Origin: Nilaparvata lugens
Taxonomy: Eukaryota; Arthropoda; Insecta; Hemiptera; Delphacidae
Assembly (NCBI RefSeq): GCF_014356525.2
Contig: NC_052518.1
Coordinates: forward strand, 100,374,767 to 100,438,766
Reading direction: 5' to 3'
DNA length: 64,000 bases
A program made the position numbers and the translations under genes. The notes under the pieces were generated by a model. The model was not told where the DNA came from. It saw nothing but the letters and a program-made list of their open reading frames with translations, and searched no databases. This document shows positions 23,980-34,845 of this stretch, in pieces; the first letter of the stretch is position 1; each line of letters begins with the position of its first letter.

Positions 23980-24150
23980 GAGCAGTGACTGAACAGTAAC
24001 TGAACAGTGACTGAACAGTGACTGAACAATGACTGAACAGTGACTGATCAGTGACTGAACAGTAACTGAACAGTGACTGAACAGTGACTGATCAGTGACT
24101 GTTCAGTCATTGAACAGTGACTGATCAGTAATTGAACTGACTGACTGACC
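23980..24150. repeat. 11-bp minisatellite (TGAACAGTGAC)n
   Basis: About 14 units of TGAACAGTGAC with variants TGATCAGTGAC and TGAACAGTAAC. Because the unit nearly contains GTCACTGTTCA in reverse, the array also has inverted words (GACTGTTCAGTCA near 24100). Confidence 0.9.
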
Positions 24151-24800
24151 ACTGAGTGGACGACCCAACTATGCCATACAGACATGATGGTCTATATGAC
24201 AGGAGGAGTGAGGGTCATTGAGAATGTTCATATGTCATGTCTGAACTTGGAGTGGGAGTCGTTGAAAATATCTATCTTCAATACCATTTTGATCTCTAGA
24301 GCAGCATGGCCATGTTGATCTAGAGTCTCTCATGGACATCTTGATCCAGTAGGTCTACCATGAACATATTGATCTGGAGTGATAGGCCTCCATGACCATG
24401 TAGAGTGACAGGTCCTGTATGACCATCTTGAGCTAGAGACCTTAATGCTGGTGGGCATGGCCATTGGTCATGTGACAGAGGGAGGTGGAGTGGGGGTCGC
24501 TGAAATTGCATTGCTGAAAGTAAAGTAAGGTGATTTTTTACCTATATGAATTAATGAAACTCTCAATCAATGGTTAACACACAAAATGAGGTTTATTTCA
24601 TACATGTTCACATCATTACATAAGAGTAGTTTTAGACAGTGGATCAGCCAATGAGGGTTTATTTCTTTATTATCATATTACAAATGGTTATACATTCAAT
24701 AGTATTTGACTTTCTCGAACAGAAGTTTTAGACAGTGGATCAGCCAATGATGGTTTATTTCTTTATTATCATATATTACAAATGGTAATACATTCGATAT
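24151..24800. other. Intergenic, nothing firmly supported
   Basis: Contains a loose repetition of GACCATCTTGA/CATGTTGATCTAG words (24300-24450), and two copies of a block TTTTAGACAGTGGATCAGCC (about 24631 and 24726). No gene is visible. Confidence 0.4.
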
Positions 24801-24804
24801 AATT

Positions 24805-25179
24805 TTAATTCTTGAAAAGTCTCAGTCTATGAGTATTTCCTGTCGAGTACACAGCAATTTTGTACCCACTCATGTTTACCGGCTCAGCAGTAGTGAAACT
24901 CTTGAACATTGTGTCAGTGTATTGAGATGGCGCAAAGACTCGTAGTATTTCATGCTCTTTTTCAAGGTCGATTGTGATTCTCTCTCCATATCTAGTTGTA
25001 AGTCTCCGCACTGCCCTCATGTCATACAGCTGTCCCTGCTGCAGGTCCTTCATGTTGCCGAATATTATTGGTTTTATGTCCTCTCCATCAACAAAGATTC
25101 GATTTGCGGTTGCTGACCCACTGGTAGAGCTAATGGCTGGACCACTGGTAGAGCTGTTAGCACCCTCAATGTTTGACAT
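24805..25179 (-). CDS. Small Polinton-associated protein with TRYG motif (124 aa)
   Basis: An intact frame starting at ATG 25179 (the frame is open further upstream only to a TTG codon). The first 30 residues are Ser/Thr/Gly/Ala-rich and likely disordered; the rest has alternating beta-type segments: IKPIIFGNMKDLQQGQLYDM, then VRRLTTRYGERITIDLE, then ILRVFAPSQYTD and a final MSGYKIAVYST. The pattern of a strand, a TRYG turn and a strand, followed by an FxPxxY block, resembles small OB-fold-like or single-strand-binding-like proteins commonly met in insect Polinton/virus-derived loci. That assignment is an inference. It lies on the opposite strand to polymerase fragment D and may come from a separate Polinton copy. 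No frameshift is seen. Confidence 0.55.
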   Translation of the reverse strand: MSNIEGANSSTSGPAISSTSGSATANRIFVDGEDIKPIIFGNMKDLQQGQLYDMRAVRRLTTRYGERITIDLEKEHEILRVFAPSQYTDTMFKSFTTAEPVNMSGYKIAVYSTGNTHRLRLFKN

Positions 25180-25339
25180 CTGCAATTCAAAATATTCATT
25201 TTTTCAGAAATCAGTTATTACAATAATACTTTCTAATATCATACAGCAAACTTACTGGTGATTCTTTATCACCATCTGGTATCAATGACAATTGACTGAG
25301 TTGACATCTGACTGAATTGGAAGCAGTAACAATGGGTAT

Positions 25340-26087
25340 TACAGGTTTAGGGGATAATATGGAGATTGGATACATTCTAGAGGTGGACATTGAATACCCT
25401 TCTGAATTGCATGATGAGCACAATGACTTCCCACTCCTGGCAGAGAACAAGAAAACTCTTAAATCTAATCATGTATGACTCATGACAACCCTGTCTGATC
25501 GCGAACATTATATATGTCACTACCACACCCTGAAACAGGCAGTACAGCATGGGTTGAAGATTAAAAAGGCTCATCGAGATGTAAGGTTTGAGCAGGAGGA
25601 CTTCCTAGCACCCTACATCATGCTAAACACCAGACTTCAACAAGAGTCAAAGAACAAGTTTGAGAAAAATTTCTTTAAACTAATGAACAACGCAGTTTTT
25701 GGCAAGACAATGAAGAATGCGCGAAAAAGAATGAGCATGGAGCTAGTGAATGATGAGAAGCATATGAAGAAACTGATTGCTCGACCAACCTACAAGGACC
25801 GAATCATCTTTGGTTAGAATATCTGTGCTGTAACATTGCATAAGGAAGAAGTAAAGCTGAACAAACCTATCTACATTGGATTGACAGTGTTGGACATAAG
25901 CAAGACCCTTATGTACCAGTTCCACTATGATGTGATGAAACCTACGTACAAAGAGAACCTACAACTGCTTTATCAGGATGCTGACAGCTTATTCTACATC
26001 GTGAAAACTGAGAACCTATACAATGACATCATCAACAACCAGTAACTGAAAGATACCTCTGACACTTCAGAGTACCCTACAGACCAC
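25340..26087 (+). pseudogene. Polinton DNA polymerase B fragment D
   Basis: A third piece of the same polymerase family, starting at GYILEVDIEYP and running through motif B (KFEKNFFKLMNNAVFGKT) and motif C, here YQDADSLFY instead of YQDTDSLFY, to SEYPTDHP. It ends at a sharp junction at 26087. It lacks the run-of-8-A frameshift seen in A and B at the same place (AACAAGAAAACT instead) but has its own stops (TGA near 25476, TAG near 25816, TAA near 26043). Both ends are truncated. It is more diverged than A and B are from each other. Confidence 0.88.
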
Positions 26088-26090
26088 CCT

Positions 26091-26696
26091 TTAAGAGATC
26101 TCTTCTGGTGGTGGACAAGGAGTTTCCACACTTGTCCCAGCTGCTTCATCCAACTGATCCTCTTTATCCATTTCATAGTCTAAAATCTCCTCGGCAGGTG
26201 GAGGACTGCCTGCTTGCTGTTGTCTGTCTCTGAAGGCAACTCCCCACTCAGGGTTGTAAGGAGGAGGTGGATCATCCTCAGGTTCAACTGCATTGTAAAC
26301 CTGAGGATCAACTATCTCCTCCTCATTCTCCCACAGCTCAATCCAGGCTAGAGACTCCAATTCTTGTGAAGGGGAAGCTGGCATTGGAGTCTGGTTTTGA
26401 CCAGAATTCAGCAATCCCCAATTCCTAAGGTTCTCCTCCGAGTTTGCTAGTTCCCAGTTCTCAAGAGGCGTGGGAGGTGTGGGAACTCTAGGGGTCTCCC
26501 AATTCCTTGTGGAAGTTTGTATTATTGGGTCCTGTGGTGAGGCTGATTGGTGTGATGAAGGGCTACTGCCAAATTGAAGCCGTCTTGGCCTCGGCCGGTG
26601 GGATGATTGGTGGTGGGGCGACTGGTGGTGATGGTGAGGCGACTGGCGGTGGTGGTGGGGCGACTGGCGGCGGTGGTGGGGTGACGGGCGGCGTCT
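26091..26696 (-). CDS. Acidic, proline-rich frame with PPPY motif next to polymerase B copy
   Basis: An open frame of 201 codons on the - strand without a clear ATG near its start; the first ATG is deep inside (TPMPASPSQ). The upstream third is the His/Pro/Arg reading of the 21-bp repeat, then RPRPRR, then NWE..TPRVPTPPTPLENWE, and finally an acidic region EPEDDPPPPYNPEW (26271-26240 region) and a Glu/Asp-rich end. PPPPY matches the PPxY late-domain type that binds Nedd4-family WW domains in many virus assembly proteins; here that role is only an inference. It follows polymerase B in the same orientation. It could be a true Polinton structural or accessory protein whose 5' exon or start is lost, or a chance frame. 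Confidence 0.4.
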   Translation of the reverse strand, partial: RRRPSPHHRRQSPHHHRQSPHHHHQSPHHQSSHRPRPRRLQFGSSPSSHQSASPQDPIIQTSTRNWETPRVPTPPTPLENWELANSEENLRNWGLLNSGQNQTPMPASPSQELESLAWIELWENEEEIVDPQVYNAVEPEDDPPPPYNPEWGVAFRDRQQQAGSPPPAEEILDYEMDKEDQLDEAAGTSVETPCPPPEEIS

Positions 26697-26840
26697 TTAC
26701 AGCACGGTGCACAGACCTCAACTGATGATGACCGCTTCCAAAAAGTCCTGCAATGTGAATGTAGAGTGAAGACATGTGCACAGTTTGTATGCGCAGAGGA
26801 TTTGTTGACACTTCCTGGCATGAGGTATGACGTCACTTTT
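26560..26840 (-). repeat. 21-bp proline-coding minisatellite region, copy B
   Basis: The - strand equivalent of 22405-22760: the same leader block and about four to five 21-bp units (VAPPPPP type in one frame). It has fewer units than copy A, showing that the array changed length after the copies separated. Confidence 0.75.
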
Positions 26841-26892
26841 CAAGCAATTTTCTCAGTATGCTATACTGAGATGCTGAGCCATCTTTGTTGAT

Positions 26893-29800
26893 TTAATCAA
26901 TGAGCTGATCTTGCGATGATGGGGTGCACGGGCGTTTAGCCGTGGAAGGGTATGAGTTATCATCATCATCATCATTGTCAGATATATTCATTTCTTCATC
27001 TGTCCATAGTGTAACACTGCTGCTGTGTGACTTATCCTCCTCCTCCTCCTCCTCCTCCTCATCCTCCTCCTCTGCCTCCTCATCCTTCTCCTCATCCCTA
27101 TGTGCTGGAGTGGGGATCTTGTAATGTCCATGTGCAAGAGTTGTAATTCCATCATCTAGAATATACCTCTTCTCATCAGCTTTGTTCAGTGCCTTCTTTC
27201 TCATGACTTGAGTCATGATCTGATGTTTCCTAGTGCCAAACATCACTTGTTCTCTATAGATATCCTCATCACCATATAGACAATCTAGATAGTCTTGGAA
27301 GCCTATGTAATGTTCAGCATCTGGATGCATTTTTGAGAGTTCTCACCCAAGTATTGGTCTCCTCACTCCTTTAGCTTTGTTCATCAATCGAATTGTCAGC
27401 TGATTTGGATCACTATTGTAACACCTACAGGCATATAGCTTTGACCGTAGGCCTACATACTCAAGTGGTGCTCAGCCAGCATATTCGTCTTTGAACTTTC
27501 CAAGCACCATTTTGTTTGCATCCGAGTAGCATGGGTGGTCCACAGGGTACTCTGAAGTGTCAAAGGTAAATTTCAGTTGCTGGTTGTTGATGATGTCATT
27601 GTATAGGTTCTCAGTTTTCACGATGTAGAATAAGCTGTCAGTATCCTGATATAGCAGTTGCAGGTTCTCTTTGTACGTAGGTTTCATAACATCGTAGTGG
27701 AACTGGTACATGAGGGTCTTGCTTATGTCCAACACTGATAACCCTATATAGATTGGTTTGTTGAGCTCCACTTTCTCTTTATGCATCATAACAGTGCAAA
27801 TATTCTCACCAAATATGATACTATCCTTGTACACTGGTCGAGCAATCAGTTTCTTCAAACGCTTCTCATCATTCACTAGCTCCATGCTCATTCTTTTTTG
27901 CACATTCTCCATCGTTTTACCAAGAACTGCGTTGTTCATTAGTTTGAAGAAATTTTTCTCAAACTTATTCTTTGACTGTTGTCGAAGTCTGGTGTTTAGC
28001 ATGATGTAGGGTGCTAGGAAGTCCTCCTGCTCAAACCTTACACCTTGATGAACTTTAGTGATTTTTAATCCATGTTGTACTGCTTGCTTGAGGGTGCGGT
28101 AATGACATACATATCGTTCATGGTTGCTTAGAGTTGTCATGAGTCGTACATGATTAGATTTAAGAGTTTTTTTTGTTCTCTGCCAGGAATGGGAAGTCAT
28201 TGTACTCATCATGCAATTCAGAAGGGTACTCAATGTCCACCTCCAAGATGTAGCCAATCTTTTGAACATCTCCAACACCATCAGTACCTCTGCTCACCCC
28301 CTCCAACTCATCTTTCTTCATCCACTGGAATTTCTGGCATGGAAGTGGTTGGCACATTGCCCAGCCGTACAGGTTGTTCACATCTGTGTACAGGAGATAT
28401 GATGTAGGCTTCTCGGGGTCAATAGGCGCTCCTGTGTAGGCATTGTTGGCTACAGCATGATGGTGTATACAATTTATTATTCCTCCTCTGATACCTCGCT
28501 CGATAAACATGTACATGTCATAGTCAGTAAGGAGCTCAAGCTCAACTTTAGTATATTTCAGCATGACATCAAAGGAAAAGCCTGGAGATGTAAAGTAGTG
28601 CACACAATCCAAATCATAAGTCTTCATGCATACATCACGGAAGCTCTCAAAGACATCGGCCAACAGGAGAACATCTGTTTTCAAGTACAGGTCACTACAG
28701 GTCAGAGTTCTACAACTGAATTGGTTCCACACAGTTTGAGCATGTTCATAATCATCACTGCTAACACTCCTATCAACCAGCTTGCTGAAGAATGCCTCTT
28801 TGAGTGGTAGCAATGTTTCTTTGAGTCTCTGCCATGAATCACAGTAGTTGTATGGAAACACTCATTTCCTTGAGACAAGGCTCAATTTGTTTCCAAACAC
28901 TTTGGCAGTATGTGACAGCACTTTGGACAAGTCTTCCGGATTCGATGCTGATTTGACTAGGTTAGCAACCAAGTTGTCTAAACTATCAGGCGTAAACCGG
29001 AATGTATCGATGAATCGAAGGTGCATTTTTGGAGATATTTGTTTGGTGAATGATATATACTTTTCCGATGAGTTTGGGATGACAAACAGCCGATCCTTAT
29101 CTCTACCCAGCTCTGGAATAATAAGGTGTGTATCGTATTTTGAAGAGTTGTGGAGAAACACTGGTATGAATGATTGTCGCTGTCGGTGCAGGTTGCATTT
29201 ACGGCATAATGCATTCCGGTAGATACCAGTTATATGACAATGGTCATACACCTTATCTTCATTGAACCATTCATTGCAGGCCATGATGATTCTTGCTGTA
29301 TTATTGCTAGCACAATACTCTTTATGCTCAGCCATCCTGCGTTCTCCATCTCTGTTCTGGGTGTAATGGGTGAAACATCGTCTACAAATGATAATTTTAC
29401 TTTTATGTTTTGTGAGTTGGGATCCCACAAGTCCCTCAAAATTTTTAATGTAGCAGTAGTGGCTATTTAATTTATGTTCATTGTCATCCTCAAGGGTGCT
29501 GTTTCCATCATCATCATCCTTACTCTCACAGAGGAGGAGAAGAGCAAAGTGATCTGCCTTCATTGCATTTCCAACTCTTCTTGGAAATATAACGTTCTTC
29601 TCATCCACACCATAAATATTAACTGATACCCCGGGATTATCTTTCTCACATCTATCGATTTGACTGATGGCAGTGGGAAATCCAATGCCTGAAAAGTAGT
29701 ATCTCTCCTCCAATTGATGGTATCGGTCGTTGACTCGTTCAGGATGACTGCCTTGTACATGTTTGGCGAGGATGGCCCATTTGAAACATTGCTGGTCCAT

Positions 29801-30346
29801 GTTTATAGGATTGACGATTGCCTTTCGTACTGATAGAAGAGGTGGAAGACTGATGTAGGATGATCCACGCAGGGGAGTATGTCTGCTAATCCTGATGAGC
29901 AATCCATCGATGATAAGCAAACTCCATCCACTGGAATTTCCTTCAAATTTTGACTCCTCATCCATTAGGGTCAAGCACGCTTGGTTGATGATGTCTGGAA
30001 GATTGATGATACTGAAGATGGTGTAGTTTGGAGCTTTGAAGGCGACATTCTGAAACTCTTCTTGTTCGAAGAAGGTCTTATCAAGGGTGCTGCGGAAATA
30101 TGTTGCCTCCAATACTAGATTGAACTTCATTGCTCCATGTGTCTGCTGTTGCTGACTGATGATGTGAACAATTTTATCCTTCAGACCGTTCAGAAAGGTG
30201 TGGAAATCTTTGGCAGGCTCATCATTGTATGCATTATTGTAGTATAGAGTCGTGAGTTGGGATTTAAATGCCTCCTCCAGAACAACAAACTCGTCCACTG
30301 AGTTTCCTGTTTGTTGACATCGTGCAGCTTTGCTCATCTGGAACAA
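26893..30346 (-). pseudogene. Polinton/Maverick protein-primed DNA polymerase B, copy B (nearly full length)
   Basis: About 1,150 codons, the usual size for Polinton PolB. N-terminal block (30346-29500) has IDGLLIRISRHTPLRGSSY, then QCFKWAILAKHV; next a C/H-rich finger (CRRC..EHKEYC), DHCHITGIYRNALCRKCN, and the exonuclease-type VFLHNSSKYDTHLII. The exonuclease-side DLYLKTDVLLLADVFE is near 28690. Palm motifs: YTDVNNLYGWAM (A), KFEKNFFKLMNNAV (B), YQDTDSLFY (C, near 27630). The C-terminus has GHYKI, an acidic Glu/Asp tract and a TAKRPC basic patch. Breaks: in-frame TGA at 28862-28864, a frameshift in 8 A near 28170, TGA at 27472-27474 and TGA at 27343-27345; the terminal stop at 26893 is earlier than in A. 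The start at 30346 gives MFQMSKAARC; ATG at 30337 is an alternative. Confidence 0.92.
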
Positions 30347-31164
30347 TGCAAAACAATATTGTATAAGTATGGTATGCAGTATTCAACTCTATATATATAC
30401 CTTCATCACTATCAACAAATGTTGGGGATGAAGGCAGTGAATCAGTATCAATATCTAGGATCGTGGGTCGGATGTGTGGGTGTGTCGGGGATGGAGGTTC
30501 ATAGATGTTTATATTGAATGTTCTAGGGATGATGGTCGGGAGCTGTATGGTGGGGGGTGGGGGAATGTGAATGGGGGTCTAGGATCTACTTCATGATAGG
30601 GGATCTACTCATATGTCTGAAATGACATACACACCTTCATCACTATCAATGTCAAACATATTGTGGGTACAGCCTAGTTCTAGGGCAAAGACTTGTTATA
30701 CGTTTTTTAGGTTAGGATGAATTACAACCACCAACTCAAAGAACCTAATTCACAATTAAACTCTCAACTTGTATGTATTGGAACCTAATTCACAATTACA
30801 CTAGTCATTTTTGACTATGTCATTTAGTCTATATATTGCAACCTAATTCACAATTAAACTAGTCACTTTTGAATTTAAGAATTTAATTAACAGTCTCAAA
30901 CCATCTACTTCAAAATTAAACTCTTTTAAATTTCATTGTCAAATCAGGAATATAATATAAATATATATATAGCTATAAAATGCTTTGGTACTTTCTCTTG
31001 ATGATGAAAGTAATCCAAAACAAATACACGAAAATCACACACACATACTGGCGGCACGACTGCACAAGATACAATGTTATGCTCCTTACAGAACAACTCC
31101 TTTTATAGCCCCAGTTCAAGATCCCTAGGGATTTTTTTCCCTTTTTTCCCAATTTTATGTTTTT
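30347..31164. other. Upstream region of polymerase B with short repeats
   Basis: Three to four copies of CCTAATTCACAATTAAACT occur at about 30746, 30784, 30842 and a diverged one near 30900, with 38-60 bp spacing. Otherwise AT-rich. It may contain the polymerase promoter or the element end, but no terminal inverted repeat was found. Confidence 0.5.
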
Positions 31165-31460
31165 TTTTTAACCTTGAGGTAAGGTTTGATTGAGCTGGAT
31201 GACCTTGAGGTTAGGTTTGGTTGCCTTGGATGACCTTGAGGTTAGGTTTGGTTGCCCTGGATGGCCTTGAGGTTAGGTTTGGTTGACCTGGATGGCCTTG
31301 AGGTTAGGTTTGGTTGACCTGGATGGCCTTGAGGTTAGGTTTGGTTTACCTGGATGGCCTTGAGGTTAGGTTTGGATGACCTGGATGGCCTTGAGGTTAG
31401 GTTTGGTTGACCTGGATGACCTTGAGGTTAGGTTTGGTCAACTTTGGTGACCTTGAGGTG
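31165..31460 (+). repeat. 31-bp minisatellite
   Basis: About nine tandem units beginning GACCTTGAGGTTAGGTTTGG with an 11-base end of the type TTGACCTGGAT. Units differ at one to three positions. The TTAGG within each unit looks like the insect telomere motif but occurs only once per 31 bp. Confidence 0.95.
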
Positions 31461-31524
31461 AAGGCAGGTTCTGGGACACTTGTGTCTCAGAACCCGCCTT
31501 TTTATACTACTTCAGTAGGATAAA

Positions 31525-31920
31525 TTTGTAGAAGCTGGGACAATTATTGATAACCTTATAGTTTTGTTCTTTTATTTCAATTAACCAATCATTGTTGAAT
31601 GAGAATACTGAGTTAGCTATAGAATTTTGATATTCAATGAAGTTAGTAGGGTAATTTTGTTGATTGTGGGACAATTATTGACAACTTTCAGTTCTGTCCT
31701 TTAATTCAATTAACCAATTATTATTGAATGAGAATACTGTGTTGGCTATAGATTTTTGATATTCATTGAGTTTAGTAGAATAGTCTTGTAGATTCTGGGA
31801 CAAGTATTGACAACTAATAGAATTGTTCTTTTATTTTAATCAACCAAATCTTATGAATGAAAATATTGTGCTCGTTATAGATTTCTGATTTTCATCAAGA
31901 TTAGTAGTATAAATTTTGGA
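31525..31920 (+). repeat. 130-bp tandem repeat, three units
   Basis: The landmark GGGACAATTATTGA recurs at 31537, 31668 and (as GGGACAAGTATTGA) 31797, with TTAACCAAT and TTTTGATATTCA blocks in register. Noncoding. Confidence 0.85.
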
Positions 31921-32082
31921 GTTTCAGAACCCGTAGTAATTATATTCTGTTGAGATAGTTTTATTCTTGCAGTTAGTTAATAAGATAATTTGGCAAGGCC
32001 ACCCTTCTGCCCCGAAGGATATAAGGTAGAATATAAGCATTTGTCGGACATCTTTGTTTTTCTGCCGCAGTTCGGTTACAAT

Positions 32083-32735
32083 ATATTTGGGACCAAAAAT
32101 CCAATACCAAGTTACATTAGGGCAGAATTCAATAGACACAGTTTCAAGAAAAGTTTATTTTCCTGGTTGGTTGATATTGGGGTGGAAAATTGTGGAAATT
32201 TAGTTAGACTGTAAATATTGAAACTATTTATTCTTCATTCTTCTCTTAACTGTTTTTCATTTTTCTAAAATAACCTTTCTTATTATTATCCTTAGTAGAA
32301 TATTAATACTAATCTTATCTACTAGTTTCATAATTTTGTTTGTATTATAAATTTTTACTAATTTTATTATAAAAAACTTTAATCCTATAACAGTGAATGA
32401 AGTTTGTAAATAGTAATTATAATATGCAACAAGCAACTAATCACTTATACCCCAACATATATAATCTATAGTGGGGTGTATATTTATTCATTGAAGTTAT
32501 CATTTATTCATTGTTGAAACACTGCTGATTTATGTAGTTACATTACAATACTATATTATCAATATTCTAATGTTCCATTCAATCTTCATTGTAATTAATA
32601 AGTTTTCATAATATGTGAAATTTGTTGCATAATTGGCTTTTGTAGGCCTACTGTAATTTATAGTAGATTCGTGTATAGACCGGAATGTATTGTGACTTAC
32701 TTGAATAAATAAACTCGAATTTGAATTTTGTATTT
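32083..32735 (+). mobile_element. LINE family L3, 3' end, copy 1
   Basis: Starts abruptly at ATATTTGGGACCAAAAAT and contains the last residues of the LINE protein (PSYIRAEFNRH.FKKSLFSWL, stop near 32214), then a 500-bp 3' UTR (GGGGTGTATATTTATTCATT) and a TTGAATTT-type tail. Matches 35323-35990 and 48410-49013. Severely 5' truncated. Confidence 0.85.
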
Positions 32736-34845
32736 TGAATTGGGAACGCTTCTCCCATACCAGAGACCATACTCACGGAAGACACCAGATTGTTCCTACC
32801 TCTATCACTCACCGCCCGACCCTGTTAGGCAGTGCAAAAGCATGGCCCATCTTCCTAAAAGAGGGAATCACTTCATCAAAGCATTCAAGGCCATGTTCCA
32901 ACACCCGACCCTAACGAGGGTGGTTGATAGACACCACACCAAGCCTTCTGTTCCCTGCTGTGGCCCACACCAGACACTGACTGAGTCTAGCCGGCTCAGA
33001 GCAACACTGAGAATTGTAGTAGAAGAAGATGTGGGCCAAAATCTACTCAGAACATTGATCCTAGCCGCAGGAGACAGCTGGTTCCTGAGGTGAGGGACCT
33101 GGTGACCAGCAGTGACACCCGGTTCCAGGGCTCTTCTATCTCGAGATGACCTCGAGTCAGGCTTGAGAAGGCCTTTCTCGATTCCGAGACACCAATCCTG
33201 GCCACAGCAGATAGCCGGTTCCCAAGGTGAGTGACCCAGTTACCAGCAGATGCCTGGTGTAAGGGCACTTCTACCTTGCTAATTCCATCGGAGATAGCAA
33301 GAGGACCTTGAGTGAGGCTTGAGAAGGCCTTTTCTGACACCGAGACATCGATCATGGCCAAAGGAGATAGCCTGTTCCTGAGGTGAGGGACCTGGTGACC
33401 AGCAGTGACACCTGGTGCAAGGGTTCTTCTACCTTGCTAATTCCAACTGGAATAGCAAGAGGACCTCAAGTGAGGATTGAGATGGCTTGAGAAGCCACAA
33501 TCCTGAAACACTGAACCCAGCCTTGTGAGATAGCCGATTCCCAAGGTGAGGGACCCATTGACCAGCAGTGATGCCCGGTTCCAATACCCGACTCGAACTA
33601 GGGTGGTTGATAGACACCACACCAAGCCTTCCATTTCCTGCTGCGGCCTACCCCAGATGCCAACAGAGTCTAGCCAGCCCAGAGCGACACTGAGAATTCC
33701 AGTAGAAGAAGATGTGAGCCGAAATCTACTCAGAACATCAATCCTGGCCGCAGAAGACAGCCTGTTCCCGAGGTGAGGGACCAGGTGACCAGCAGGGAGT
33801 AGCAAGAGTACCTCGGGTAGCAAGGGCTCTTTTATCTTGCTAATTCCATCGGCAATAGCAAGAGGACCTCAAGTAAGGCTTAAGAAGGCATCTCCCGACC
33901 CTGAGACACTGAACCTAGCTGCAGGAGATAGCCAGTTCCCAAGGTGAGAGACCTGGTGATCAGCAGTGACGCCTGGTTCCGGGGCTCTTCTATCTTTCCA
34001 ATTCCATCGGGAATAGCAACAGGACCTCCCAAGAAAGGCCTTCCCAAGCCTTACTCGACCCCGAGACACCAATCCTGGCCGCAGCAGATAGCCAGTTCCT
34101 ATGGTGAGGGACCCAGTGACCAGCAGTGGTGCCTGGTGCGAGGGCTATTCTACCTTGCTAAATCCATTGGAAATTGCAAGAGGACCTCGAGTAAGGCTTG
34201 CGAAGGTCTTTCTAGACCCCGAGACATCAATTGTGGCTGCAAGAGATGGCTGGTACCTGAGGTGAGGGACCTGGTGACCAGCAGTGACGCCCGGTTCCAG
34301 GGCTCTTCTTCCTTGCTAATTCCATCGGGAATAGCAGGAGGACCTCAAGTGAGGCTCGAGAAGGCTTGAGAAGGCCTTTCTCGACCCCAAGACACTGAAC
34401 CCAGCCTTCTAAGATAGCTGGTTTCCGAGGTGAGGGACCCGGTGACCAGCAGTGACGCCCGGTGAGAGGGTTCTTCTACATTGCTTATTCCGTCAGGAAT
34501 AGCAAGAGGACCTCGATTGAGGTTGGGAAAGGCCTTTATTGACCCCTTGACATCGATCCAGGTCGAAGGAGATAGGTGGTTCCCAAGGTGAGGGACCTGG
34601 TGACCAGCAGTGACACCTGGTGTGAGGGCTCTTTTACCTTGCTAATTCCAACTGGGAGAGCAAGAGGATCTCGAGTAAGGCTTGGGAATGACTCCCTCGA
34701 CCCCAAGACGCCAGTCCTGATAGCCAGAAACACTCGGTACCTGAGGTTAGGTACCCAGTGACGAGCCATGTTGCCCAGTTCCAAGGTTTTTTTACCTTGC
34801 TAATTCCATCGGGAATAGCAAGAGGATATCCAGTGACAATCTAAT
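32736..34845 (+). repeat. 160-bp satellite with 350-bp leader
   Basis: From about 33085 a unit beginning AGGTGAGGGACCTGGTGACC recurs at roughly 33222, 33378, 33542, 33770, 33938, 34100, 34258, 34428, 34586 and 34742, a period of about 158-170 bp. Other landmarks are TTGCTAATTCCATCGGGAAT and GAAGGCCTTTCTCGACCCC. The leader (32736-33085), with CACCGCCCGACCCTGTTAGG, is repeated at 35990-36340 and in part at 33580-33770. The open frames here are repeat artefacts. Confidence 0.9.

Noticed and set aside
23980..24150. CRISPR array
   Set aside because: Units are contiguous 11-mers without spacers, and the sequence is eukaryotic.
31165..31460. Interstitial telomere (TTAGG)n
   Set aside because: TTAGG occurs once per 31-bp unit and never in tandem.
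32728..34784. Several 60-140 codon frames over the satellite
   Set aside because: The same peptide pieces recur with the 160-bp unit on both strands, so they are repeat artefacts.
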